This document shows, piece after piece, positions 22,509 to 37,500 of a DNA stretch of 64,000 nucleotides. The notes below the pieces were generated by a model. The model was not told where the DNA came from and ran no database searches. It saw only the letters and a list, made by a program, of their open reading frames with translations. How positions within the stretch are numbered: position 1 is the stretch's first letter; every line of letters begins with the position of its first letter. Location of the stretch: NCBI RefSeq assembly GCF_046630445.1, contig NC_092339.1, forward strand, positions 53,157,001 through 53,221,000, written 5' to 3'. A program made the position numbers and the translations under genes. Source of the stretch: Rutidosis leptorrhynchoides. Lineage: Eukaryota > Streptophyta > Magnoliopsida > Asterales > Asteraceae.

Positions 22509-22979
22509 CTATTTTCTAGGACGTTTAGGTTCAAAGAATCGCTTAACGCTTATCCTGGCTGTCTGCCTATATTTTGGCTGTGGGACTGAAGAACTGGATG
22601 CCGGGATAGAACGAATAGGAATAGCGGGAATAGGGGTGGTAGTGTCTAGTGGAGTTGGTGCCACATCATCCTTATTAAACTCAGGATTTGAATTTTCTAA
22701 TTCATTAGCCTTTCGTTTCTTTCCTAGTTCGAACTCGTCTTTTGTAATTTCTTGTATTTCTTCCTCTGGTTCACTTTCCTCCTCGGGTTCACTTTCCTCC
22801 TCGGGTTCACTTTCCTCCTCGGGTTCACTTTCCGGGTTCTCTATAGTTGGTTCATCCGGAATTTGTGAGTCTTCCCCAAAGATATCATTTTCGTCATCGG
22901 ATAGGTTAATGACTGGAACACCATCTGAAGATTCTGGTTCGGAGTCGCTGAATGTGATAACAAGTTTTGAGCCCGACAT
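22509..22979 (-). CDS. ORF0: acidic accessory protein of element 2
   Basis: A 156-residue ORF starting MSGSKLVITFSD. It is rich in acidic and serine residues and includes four near-identical heptads of the EEESEPE type (about residues 50-77), encoded by a 21-bp tandem repeat at about 22755-22835. A lysine-rich patch (GKKRKANE) and a basic tail (FFEPKRPRK) look like nuclear-localisation signals. It is positioned between primer site and gag, as is its homologue at 13742-14323. No enzymatic motif is visible. Homology between the two rests on DSQ(V/I)P, the repeat, EIT..EF and the ARI...KR tail; overall similarity is low. The function is unknown. Confidence 0.68.
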   Translation of the reverse strand: MSGSKLVITFSDSEPESSDGVPVINLSDDENDIFGEDSQIPDEPTIENPESEPEEESEPEEESEPEEESEPEEEIQEITKDEFELGKKRKANELENSNPEFNKDDVAPTPLDTTTPIPAIPIRSIPASSSSVPQPKYRQTARISVKRFFEPKRPRK

Positions 22980-23153
22980 CTATCATACAACAACTAACCC
23001 ATTAGTACTACATAATATTTACATATAAATTTTAACCAACAATGATAAGCAATGGTTTTTAAATCAGACCCGGTCAAAGTCCAGACTTACTAATGTATCC
23101 TAACGACTTATCGGTTAGACACACTAATGCAAACCTGGTTCGCTAAGACCACC
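22980..23153 (-). other. Element 2 leader
   Basis: Short untranslated leader between primer site and ORF0. Blocks such as ACACACTAATGCAAA and ACTAATGTATCCTAAC are shared with element 1's leader (14324-14518), confirming common ancestry of the layout. Confidence 0.7.
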
Positions 23154-23165
23154 GCTCTGATACCA
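23154..23165 (-). other. Element 2 primer binding site (initiator tRNA-Met)
   Basis: Minus-strand TGGTATCAGAGC, an exact match to the standard initiator-Met primer site, two bases inside the 5' LTR. Confidence 0.88.
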
Positions 23166-23167
23166 CA

Positions 23168-26097
23168 TGTCATAACCCGTCCTTAACCATAAGAACGTGT
23201 TAAATAACGTATGATTTCATTGCGAGGTATTGACCTCTATATGCGACATTTTTAAAAGAAAAACTGCATATATTATACATTACAAACCATGATTCTTATT
23301 TTTGTTACAAGCTTTGGACAACATAAAAATGATTATCGTTTAGCGATAATCTTCGACTTACAAACTTTACATATAATGATAACAACACGGTTTCTAGCAT
23401 ATTTTACAACACAGATCCTCGGGTATGCAGTTTTATTTTTGACACAAATATGCGTACGCAAGATCCTGCTCAAATTCAACATTATGCAGCGGAAGCTTTA
23501 GTAATCTCCTGAGAATAGACATGTTTTAAAAGGTCAACATAAAGTTGGTGAGATATAGGTTTAGTGCCGGCAGCAATATATATATATAGACCACAAGATT
23601 TCGTATATAAACAGTTTAATAAAAATATTCTAAGTGGTTGAGCACTTGGTAACCATACTTAACATTTAATCACGTCGCATATTCCCTTTAATATGAAATC
23701 TTACTACACCGTACCAAGTGTAGTCACAAAACGAAGTACTGTGCAACCGTTGAATACTGGTCGTCCAGTCCGGTTAGGGTTGTCAGGCCCGATAGATCTA
23801 TCAACAGGATTCGCGTTTACAATACCGCTGTAAATATTAGTTACCAAGCTACAGGGAAGTATGCCAGTGGTACAACTCAACGTAGAATATATTTTTCAGT
23901 TACTTGTGTCCATAACGTAAAACATAAGATACATGTATTCTCATCCCGAAATATTTAGAGTTTAAAAGTGGGACTATATACTCACGTTCGTCTTGAAGAT
24001 ATATATATTTTTGACTTGGTCTTCCGGTTGATATCACGAACCTATCCATATATAATATATCAATACCTTTTCTTTTTAAACAAACGTCTCATATATATAC
24101 TTGTTATACTTTTAATACTTTGAATAATTCCTTAGTCCGTAGTTAGCATTTCGTTGTTAGTAATTCAATTTTAATGGTTCATTTGTAGATGTTTAATATA
24201 CCCGCAATGAAATAAATAAAACCCCCAACGAAATAAATAAAACCCCATCGTAAATGTATTGGTCGAGATTAATCTTGACCCACGGTACCGGTGTTGTCAA
24301 ATGACGTGTTGCGTACATAAAGTACCGGTGTTGTCAAATGACGTGTTGCGTACAAACATGGGATCTTATGATTAATCTTCTCGTATTGTTTATGGGTGAT
24401 CCTGAACCATATAAAATTGAATTATAAGTACATATATATAAAATATCATGTTATCTTAGAAAGATGTGATTTTATTTAATTTTTCCCAATTAATCCCGAA
24501 GTTAAACAAGTCTTGGATAACCAATTTTGTTTCGGTCATAGTTTCTTCGTTACAAATCCGTTTTCGTTGATTCAACTTGCCATCTCCTTGGATCGAGTTC
24601 CTCTTTAAGACTATGAACTGAAAATACCTTGGTTTGTATTCAAAATCACACGGCATAGGTGAAACTTTAGTGAAACTTATGAAGTTAAACATTTTCCTTT
24701 ATGTAAACAACCTTAAATGATTATTTTTCTAAAAATACTTATACTTTGAATTAAATCATGAAATTTTTATGTGTTATCATATTCATATTAAAAATCATTT
24801 TTCCAGAAGATAAACTTCCAATTCAAAGTTTAAGATGGTTTTTAATTATCCAACCCAAAACAGTCCCCGGTTGCACTCCGACGTCGTAAAAACAGTTTTT
24901 AAGGTGTTCTTTGAAAAACCAAGTTATACCTTGTTAAATTAGCATGTAATTAAGTTATATTACAGGTCTTGAAGTATTTTAAAAGTTAAGTTAAAAGGAT
25001 CTATTTAGTTTGCAAACAAGTTTGAAAACTTTCAAACTATGTTCTTGTTGTTAAAATTTTATACCACAAAATAAGATAGCTATATATATATGAATCGAAT
25101 AAGGTTATGAACATAGTTACTACCTCAAGTTCCTTGGAAAAGGTTGCTGTAAAAGAGAAGTAAGAACCTAGAACTAAAAGGGTGATGGAATTGGATGAAA
25201 GATTGGAAGTAAGTTTGTGTTCTTGGAAGGATTCTTGAAGTGTTTTTGTAAGGGTTTTCTTATGGTGATTAAGTGATGTTTTTGAAGCTAAATGATGGGG
25301 AAAATGCTTGGAGATGATCAAGTATGAAGTTAAGAGTATTTTGAGAGAGAAATGGGAGTGTAAGTATGAGAAAATGGGGTGAAGAAATGGTGTGCATGCA
25401 TAAAAACGTTTTTAGGTTATAAAGGAAAAAAAAGATACCTAACTTTGTTTTCTTGCTAAATAATTCATGCTACTTGACAAATGGTTGGTTCCACATGTTT
25501 CTTAATCATTTAAGGCTGCTAAGGAGCAGATTTTTATTGGTATATACCAATAGTAAATACATCTAGAAGCTGCGTATGATACGGGTACATATACCCTAGA
25601 TATACGTGTAGAAATCTTTGAGAAAACGGAACGAGGATTCAAATATAGCTATCTTTTGTAAATATACTTATATTGTTTTATGTATGTAAGCCCTTTAAAA
25701 GTGATAAAATACATATCTATACGATGCATGTATAAGTATTATAGGTTATAAGTATTTATGTCGAAGAACGTTACGTATAGTTATCGTTTTGAAAACTTAA
25801 GTTAGTAGTTTCAAAATATACTTATAACGCATTGTTATTAGTACCCAATGAGATGTTAAACATCCTTAGATCATGTTAAATATATATAAATACATATATA
25901 TACATAAACGTATAATTATCGTATGTTATATAGTTAGTGATATCATCGGTCAAATTGGACGGTCAAACGTTGTGTAAAACTCTTTTCGAAGACATAAGTC
26001 TCAACAATTTGGATTACTTGTCATGTTGGTAAGGTTTAATTTATGTAAATATTAATCTTATAAATATAGAATGATCGAAAAAGTGCGGGTCATTACA
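23168..26097 (-). repeat. Element 2 5' LTR (right copy)
   Basis: 2930 bp, direct repeat of 14732-17662. As the 5' LTR for minus-strand transcription it would drive ORF0 and gag-pol. It is followed at 26098 by the target duplication ACACA and the rest of element 1's LTR. Confidence 0.93.
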
Positions 26098-29262
<3,165 letters not shown>

Positions 29263-30992
29263 CTTGGGGTCTTGTATGTGGGTTTGTGTTGGCCCAACTA
29301 TATAATTTATACAGCCCAATCCTAATTACAGTGTTTTGATTTAATATCTCTATCTGCTTTTTAGTGCACCATAGGACCGTTTAACTTTTATTATTATTGA
29401 TATACTTTTTCATTATTGAATCAATCGTCATTATAATTCTTTAAATCATTGTTTATCATTATTCTCTATTATCTCCTTTGGTTACATTCGGTTTATCACA
29501 TAAAAAGATTTATAATAGCAGTAAAACTTTCAGTTGTATATAGCACTATGATAACCGCACTTTGCAGCTGCTTTGGTCGATATAAGTATGAAGGTTCTAA
29601 ATGAAACAATTGTAGAAAATAGGAGAGAAAAAGAGAGAGGTGTAAGGTGGCTATGGTGGTTTGTTGTTCAACCAAAGCAGTACACAAAAGAGTGCAGCAG
29701 ATTGGCGAATGTTGGTGAGGAAATTCGAATGGAAACAGTAGCAGTAGCAAAGAAGTGAGGGAGAGTGATAGTGAAGTGGGGATTTGGCCATGGTGATCTT
29801 CATTGGTTATCGATGTAGGGAAGATGATTATGGAGGTAGTGTTAGTGGTAGGGTGATCAAATAGAACTTATAGCGTGGAGTAGTTAGTCAATAAAAGTGG
29901 TGAAGTTGAAGGTTTATAAGGCGGTCATGGTGTTCACGGTTGTATGAGGTGAAGAAAGGTGATGATATAATTGATGATGTTCCAATGGTGAGTCGAGCAA
30001 GTGCAGCAGTCGTAAAGTAATAGTTCGATATTGATGGTTTGGTGATAATGGTTGTTTTGTATTAGTGATCACGAGTCTGGTTAATCAAAGAGAAAATAAA
30101 AAGGTATGTATATATATATCTATTATGTATGTGTTAATTGAATTTGTCTCAGTGATGTACGAATTATATTACTTATATTCGATCCTAATTTGTTTGCATT
30201 GTGGCTGGATTGAGACATGTAACAATATCAGACAGGAAGTACGAGCAATTTGTATCAGATAGAATAAAAATAACGCAGATGAGTACGTGAACAGATAAAG
30301 GAGGGATTAAATGGATTTGTGATAGTGATTCCTAACAGATTTTGTTTATATTGTACTGGAATGATTCGATCTGTAATTTAGTTTAGAGACAGAAACAAAA
30401 CCATTTAAAAGGTTGATAGCTACTTGCAACTGAATATGTATTTTTATATGTATTTATATATACACTGTATTTATATATTTATATATCTGTGTATGTGCAT
30501 TTATCTATCTATATAATTGTAATACGTATTTATATATATCTATATATGTATTCATATATATGTATATATATACATATCTGTATTTATATATCTTGTTTAT
30601 ATATATGTATATTTTAAATTCTTAAATTGTTGATATTTAACAAGTATAAATATGTTAATATTATTAATAAAGTAACTAGTAATAATAATTGATAATTAAT
30701 AATATTATTACTAGAAATAATGATAATTTTAAATATTTAAGTTACTACTAAAAATATTAAAATGATAATAACAATCTTATAATAATCTTAATATTATTAA
30801 TGATAATAATAATATTGATGATACTAACTTATACATATCAATTTATGTATATATATATTTTGTATTAGATATAATAATATTAATTATATAAATTTTTAAT
30901 ATTAATAAAAGTAATGATAATAAAATTAATAAAACAATTATTTTCAATCTTGCATTTAAATGTAATATTATTTTATATAATGATATTTACTG

Positions 30993-31058
<66 letters not shown>

Positions 31059-31266
31059 ATATCATTCATAGATTCGTAATAACATATATTTATATATTTA
31101 TTTACACACAACTGTTCGTGAATCGTCGGGAGTAGTCAAAGGGTAATTTATTACATGAACATAGTTTCAAAATTTTCGAGACTCAACATTACAGAATTTG
31201 CTTATCGTGTCGGAAATATATAAAGATTAATGTTTAAATTTGATCGGAAATTTCCGTGTCATCACA
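29263..31266 (-). repeat. Part of an older Tekay-type LTR hosting element 1
   Basis: Ends ...CCGTGTCATCACA at 31266. Its last 170 bp follow the same plan as the ends of the other LTRs: GTTCGTGAATC near 31113, ACTCAAC, GTCGGAAA, then the terminal CA. In minus sense it would begin TGTGATGACACGG. Its other end is presumably left of the window, beyond element 1. The body is A/T-rich with a TA array at 30996-31056. Short frames here (for example 30065-30262) have no recognisable similarity. Confidence 0.6.
30996..31056. repeat. (TA)n microsatellite
   Basis: About 61 bp of TA repeat inside the old LTR. Confidence 0.95.
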
Positions 31267-31548
31267 TAAAAAGGGTACACAATAACATAAATAATTAATA
31301 CTAGAGTTGAGTACTTTTTACTCTAAAATCATGATTACATCTTACCATTCCCTACTCATAGGTTTTTAGTTTATCTTACCAATATAACAATTTACATATT
31401 TCTAGATGTCTTTACCTATTGGATCTACTCACTAACCACCATTACAAAATTTGAATTTAAATTTTCAAACATAAAAAACATAAAATTCGACTTCATCTTC
31501 ATACATAAAAAAAAAATAACAGCATATGTTTGATAAAACTTGCTTGGA
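31267..31548. other. A/T-rich stretch, no gene seen
   Basis: 282 bp between the old LTR and the Helitron gene remnant. The Helitron 5' terminus may lie here, but I could not identify it. Confidence 0.5.
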
Positions 31549-32992
31549 ATGGATAGGGTTATTAGAAGATCTTCACGTAACACTAGATCAACACAGAAAG
31601 AAACAAATACTAAAGAAGATCTTACAAGTAAGAGAAAACAACCATTATGTAATTTGGAAGATGATGTTAATGTAACAAATGCAGGTAATGCTTAGCTAAT
31701 TTATGAACCTACATTAACATTTTATTGTTTTTGCCATGTTCCGTATGAATATATAGCTTAATGTTATTTCACTTATATTATTCTTAGCAATCTCCTCCAA
31801 TGCAAAGAGAATTGTTAGTAACATCATGATGAAACACAGAAATCATATAACAACAATAACAAAAACAATTGGGCAAGAATGCACCCCTTCCCGTTCAATA
31901 CTAACAGGCGTTTTTGTTGTTGATACTATAGTTATGTGTTATTGTTGTTTTCTATATGTGTATGAATTTCCTGTCATAGTTTTAAGTAAATTATAATTAT
32001 TTGTTGATTCAGATTTAACCAACACAAGTGGAAAAACTTCTTTGAATTCATCTACAACACAAGTTACATCAAGTGTCGGTAAAGAAAATATGTTTCAACA
32101 ATCGACATATAAACATGGTGAATGTTCACAAGCCATTGCAACTCCTTCACAGAAAACACCAACTCTTAGATTAGGAAATCCATCACTTACAAATAGTTAC
32201 CAACGTGAATCTACATCGGACAATGTATCCAAAGGTAATTAGATTGGATAAATGTTATATTTGATTTTAGGTTAAATTTATAGAATTGTCATAATTAGTG
32301 TTCAAAAACTATTTTTAGATGCACGGTCAATGCGAAAAAATATCAGCAAGCATCGGAGGCGAAATATTACACCCATTGCTTTCGACATTGAACAACCGAT
32401 ATCCAATGATGTTCAAAAATCATCATTCAAGGGAATTTCTAACGGTTCTCCTTTGTTTTCTTTTTACATTTGTTCAATGTTCACTTATTATATTTTTGAA
32501 AAGATTAACTAATTAGTTGTTCTTTTTGACAGAATATGTTGATTACGGAGATCTTACTTATATATGTTCTGCTTGTGGTGCTAAATTATGGCTTAAAGAG
32601 ACTAAACGTGGAAAACTGAACAACGGTTTAACCGGGGCAGTGTCACACTGTGTTGTCAGAAAGGTAAAATAGCTCTGCCAGAGTTCACCAAGCCTCCTCC
32701 TAAATTAATTTGGGATCTATATACCAACAATCATCCAAAAAGTAAACATTTTCTTGAGAATGTTAGACAGTACAACATGATTTTTTCATTTACTTCCATG
32801 GGTGACAAGGTGTACAATCGGTTCACAAAAAATGGTGGTCCTTATACATTTCGTATAAGTGGACAAAATGTTCACCAGTATGGAGGTTTATTACCGAATA
32901 TTGGTCACAAACCCAGATTCGGACAGTTATACATATATGATACTGCAAATGAAGCCAATAACATTAGAACTCTGTTTAATGTTATTTGTTAA
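31549..32992 (+). pseudogene. N-terminal fragment of Helitron Rep/helicase, frameshifted
   Basis: Likely exons are 31549-31684 (MDRVIRRSSRNTRSTQ, donor GTAATG), about 31790-31910, about 32011-32235, about 32318-32440, and 32533 onward. The last begins EYVDYGDLTYICSACGAKLW, the zinc-finger-like start of plant Helitron proteins. After a frameshift near 32655 (a one-base gain or two-base loss) the frame continues LPEFTKPP, IFSFTSMGDKV, GPYTFRISGQN and QLYIYDTANEANN, the conserved Helitron helicase-like N-terminal block. It then stops. The HUH nuclease motifs and the helicase domain are absent. A 17-nt unit AACATTAGAACTCTGTT is repeated at the break (near 32960 and 32992). Confidence 0.78.
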
Positions 32993-33269
32993 ACATTAGA
33001 ACTCTGTTTCATTATTATGAGTTCAATCAACTATTATTTACATATCATAACTTCTAAATGTATGGATTCACATTCTTTAAAAAAAAATATAAATTGTTGC
33101 TACAATTAATGAAGTATCTATAATCATTAACCATAGAATTATCGAAAAATGTAAAAAAAAAATTGGTTCGACAATTTAAAATAAATATGTTTCTTCATTA
33201 AACAAAAATTATTATATCATTTGTTGATACTAATTTAATAAAATATTATTTTTAATCAGTTATATTAAA

Positions 33270-33303
33270 GCCCCCGTGCATCGCACGGGCTCAAAAAATC
33301 TAG
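33270..33303 (+). terminator. Helitron 3' terminal hairpin and CTAG end
   Basis: G/C-rich hairpin in A/T-rich surroundings, followed by CTAG. In Helitrons this structure marks the 3' end used in rolling-circle transposition. Confidence 0.82.
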
Positions 33304-34387
33304 TATATATATATATATATAAAGAAGATCACTTTAATTGTGTGGGTTGGGTAAAGACGCGTCAATGTGTCTGTACTTGTACTCTATTAATTTAGTTTTC
33401 ATTTTGCACCCTCTTATTTATAGAAGCAATAATTTATACCTTTATAATTTATATTGATAACTCAATATTATTTTCATTGTAATCAATATAATCCTTCGAG
33501 TTATTAAAAATTTTAAAGTACCACACGGTGTAGTTGAAAGATAGTGGATCTATAATAATGAAATAAATAATATACTCCATTTATAGTGAATCTATAAAAA
33601 AAATAAAAGTGGAAATATTATTACCCATTAATTATATAGGTATAGGGCAAAAAAAAAAACAAAATAAAAAAAAGCAAACTAAAAAAAAAAAAGCAAAACC
33701 GAAGTTTCAAACTTCGGTTTTGTTTTTTTTTTTTGTAAAAAAAAAATAAAAAAATCCGAAGTTTGAAACTTCAGATATGGCAAAACCGAAGTTTCAAACT
33801 TCGGTTTTACCATTTTTGTAAAAAAAAATGGTTTTTCTATTTTTGCAAGTATTATGATTAAAATTACTATTTTTAAAAAAAAATCATACATCCATTATAA
33901 TCTAACCATTTTTTTTAAATAACCTCATCTCTACTTTTATAATTTGCCATCTCACAAATTTTAGCATCTCCATTTTAAAATACAATTCATCATCCAGATA
34001 TCTACCTTCACATTTTAATCTGAAATCCAGATCTCGACCTTTGGCCTTCGATTTCATCACTTCATCATTTCTTTAATAATAAGTCCCGAATTTGATGCCA
34101 GTTCAATCAATCGTTGAAAGTTGTGTTGCCCATATCCAGATGTTGGCCTTCGATTCATTATTCGGACCGATTAATTATTACTAATAATAATTATCTTAAA
34201 AAAAGAATTGAATTTTTAATGTTAGGTTTTTGGACAGATAGGATAGACCGTGATGAGTACCTGACCACTTTGATTAAACAAACAAAATAGTAGTAGTAAA
34301 TCATTAAAAGACATAACTACATATTGTTTTTGAGTAGTATAACTGGTAATTCAGAGAGATTTATACCTGGAATTGTTGAACTGAAGC
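33304..34387. other. A/T-rich intergenic DNA with palindrome cluster
   Basis: I see no supported gene. It contains a short TA run (about 33304-33321), long A and T tracts and the palindromes at 33695-33808. Confidence 0.6.
33695..33808. repeat. Three copies of a GAAGTTT palindrome between A/T tracts
   Basis: Two perfect 27-nt palindromes (33695-33721 and 33782-33808) with 13-nt arms AAAACCGAAGTTT and AAACTTCGGTTTT around a central C. A third, imperfect one at 33756-33774 has a central G instead. Poly-A and poly-T tracts separate them. Confidence 0.9.
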
Positions 34388-34395
34388 CTTTTAGG
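34388..34395. repeat. hAT target site duplication, left copy
   Basis: CTTTTAGG, identical to 38189-38196, flanking the terminal inverted repeats. Confidence 0.93.
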
Positions 34396-34509
34396 CAAGG
34401 TTGTAAAACTCGCTACTCGGGGAGTACTCGGCCGGAGGTTTTTGAGGAGTAATCGGCGACTCGGGGAGTACTCGGAGGAGTACTCGGATGTTGACTTTTG
34501 TTGACTTTT

Positions 34510-34577
<68 letters not shown>

Positions 34578-37500
34578 TTGTAATATGTGTTCCAAAAGTG
34601 TATATATGTTGCTTATATGCTTGATTCAATACAAATTGACTTTGTATGAAACTTAAATAAGCATCATTAGCAATTTTAAACATCAAAAAACATCAAAAAA
34701 ACATCAAATAGCATCAATGTTAACATCAAATAGTAAATACAAAATACATGATACAAAGTTTGAAAGTTACAAACAACGGGTCATAATAGAGCATGTCATT
34801 CTTGAATCTTGATCAATCTTCATCAATATCGAATTCCTTATCATGTTCATAATGTTGTTCACGAATTTCAACTCCATCTGACTCATACTCAATATCTTCA
34901 TCTACTTCGAGTTCCTCTTCACTCGCCGAGTCGAATTCTTCGAAAAGTTCTCGCGGTCGTCTACTACTTCTTCGAGGTTCGTTAGCTCCCTTCAAACCTG
35001 TAGCCTCACTAATCAACTCGTAAGTCAATCCTTCATCAATAATCCAATCTTGCGCCTCAGTTGCAACATCATCATGCGATACAAGTACATCACGCCCTGC
35101 TCGTTCCTTTCTTCTTTCATTTTTTTTCATTAAATTAGCATTGAATTGAACATAGACAAGACTGTTCACTTTTTCTGCCTCGAGCCTATTTCTCTTTTTC
35201 GTATGGATCTACAAAGGTAAAATAACTAATAAGCCAACAAATAGTTTAAGTAAAAATATAACTTAAAAATAAATAGATTACTAAACACTAAAAGTCACTA
35301 ACCGCTTCGAATGTGCTCCAGTTTCTTTCACAACCCGATGAGGCGGTGGTTAAAGAAAGTATCCTAATTGCAACTTTTCTCAAATTAGGAGTTGAGGCAC
35401 CATAGCTTGCCCACCAACTCGCTACAATTAAAGATACATTAAATTGTCACTAGCAAACAGTAGCAAACATACACACTTATTAAATCAACAATTCAAGAAA
35501 ATAAACAAATAACGCATTACCTGGATTAAATTTAGAATCGTTCACCTCACATCCTTTAATTGCAACTGTCCGACCAAACTTCCCTTCTTTACTCCTGTAA
35601 ATTGGCAACTCCAAATTACATATTGTATCTTGCATCTCATGATCTTCAGGATACATTTGCTCAACAACTTCAACAACCGCATCATTCGCACGTTCATCAA
35701 GTAGGATACTTACATCGTTATAAAGATAAAACGGGTTCAAAAAATAAGCCGCCAAGTGTAGGCATGTATCAAGTCTACCTTCCATCTTAGTTGATATGAC
35801 TTCCATGATGGCCTTATATTTTTCGTAATTATTGTTGAAAACTTCTCTAATTTGTTGTTGTGCCTTCTTAAGCTCACCATGTAAGAAACCCATGGAAGGC
35901 TTCCAATCGGCATCTACCATCCTTAAGACTTTGACTAAAGGTTCAAAAACACTTAAGCATCTTGCCACACCAGCCCAAGTTTTGTCGTCCATCACCAAAG
36001 ATTTAACGTCCGTCCCTTTCTTTGTCTTTGCTAAGCTACACTTTTCCCATTTCTCACTCAAAAACATGTGTCTTAGTTGTGTCTTCTTTTCAAGTAGACT
36101 TTGCAAAGTAAGAAATGAGGAAGCAAATCTTGTAACTCCCGGTCTTACAATATTCCTCTTGTTGGTGTATTTCCGCATTAAAGCCAATGACATATGATGG
36201 GAATAGATGAACACCGTTATTTTTCTTGCTTCTTCTAGTGTCTTTTTGAAGCCTTTTTTCCCCCCAATACCTTCAAGAATAGACTTATTACCTTAATAAT
36301 TATAAACTTTAATACTTTAATATATATACTTTAATACTTTAATAATTATAAACTTATTACCTTCAAGCATAAGGTTAATTGTGTGCGCCGAACAACATGT
36401 CCAAAATATTGTTGGTCGTTTCACCTTCAACAACTTTGCCGCTCCCATATTATTAGCGGCATTGTCGGTCACAACTTGAACCACATTTTCGGGACCAAGT
36501 TTTTCGATGCACATCTCAATATATTTGTATATGTAATCGCTTGTGTGAGCTTCATCCGAACACTCTTTTGAAGTCAAGAACACGGTACCCAAACTCGAAT
36601 TAGCACATAAGTTCATGATGCTCCTTCTGTTTCTATCGGACCATGCATCCGTCATAATGGAGCATCCACTTATTTTCCAATCATCTTCATACCTTTTCAT
36701 GCGGGTTTTTGTTCTATCAACCTCTTTCTTTAATAGAGGTTCTCCTAAGTGGTATCTTGATGGAGGTTTACCATTAGGTCCATGATGACCGGCCGCCTCT
36801 AATATACATACGAATTCATCATTATCAACCGCATTAAACGGAACCGCATGCTGATAAGCCCACCTAGCAATATAAGCATCTAAACGATCCGCACTTTCTT
36901 TTCTCATAACGCTATCAAGATTGGTTTGTTTACTCTTTCCTTTATCAAAAGTTGTAAACCTATCAATGGGACCGTAAGAACGTTGTGGCTTCGATCCTTC
37001 AAATTCTTCACTCTCATCAAGGTCAATGGGGCTTGTCATATCATTCCTTACCTCCATTCTCACAGATACATCATGATCTTTTTTAACTTTCTTTTTAGCA
37101 CCAATATCATTAATAGCTTTTTGACATTTTGCTATATCCTCTTGGGTGGCTTTAGAGCATGATGCGACATTTCCTGTTACCTGAGCAACATGCTGTTTCA
37201 ATCTATGAATACCACCCGACATAACCTTGCCGCAAAGCGTGCATTTCACTTTTTGTAAATTATTCTTGTCAGTCAAAATTGCGTAATCCCAACCAACATC
37301 ACCCGATTTCCTCTTGAGTTCATTCATAGCAGCAGTAGAATTCGTTGATTGATCCGTAGACGCTCCTGCCATTGAAAAGTGAATATACCAAACCTAAACA
37401 AAAAACATACCACTTAGCTTGTTAGCTCAGTTAAACAAAATACAACAATACACAAATTGTAATATAACAGTTGTAAACAAGAGACAAATTGATATACAAA

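Larger units (their letters stand above)
14732..26097 (-). mobile_element. Element 2: complete Tekay-type LTR retrotransposon
   Basis: An 11.4-kb element inside element 1's 5' LTR. Two LTRs (14732-17662 and 23168-26097) start TGTCATAACCC and end GGGTCATTACA. The target duplication ACACA is at 14727-14731 and 26098-26102. The internal region runs, on the minus strand, primer site, ORF0, gag-pol, polypurine tract. My by-eye LTR comparison finds roughly 18 substitutions and two short length differences in 2.93 kb, about 0.6 percent, so it is young. Gag-pol has two stop codons, so this copy is probably not autonomous. Confidence 0.93.
31549..33303 (+). mobile_element. Truncated Helitron, 3' end defined
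   Basis: The 3' end has the Helitron signature. A hairpin with arms CCCGTGC and GCACGGG lies within 33270-33290, then about nine bases, then CTAG (33300-33303) followed by host T. Upstream on the same strand lie exons encoding the N-terminal part of a Rep/helicase-type protein. The left boundary is the first recognised coding base and not the true 5' terminus. Only the beginning of the protein is present, so the element is non-autonomous. Confidence 0.8.

Noticed and set aside
22471-23028. Plus-strand serine/glycine-rich 185-codon frame
   Set aside because: It is the antisense of the ORF0 glutamate/serine repeats; the minus-strand ORF has a homologue in element 1 and this one does not.
33679-33891. 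Minus-strand 70-codon frame with FETSVL repeats
   Set aside because: It is the translation of the palindrome cluster and A/T tracts.
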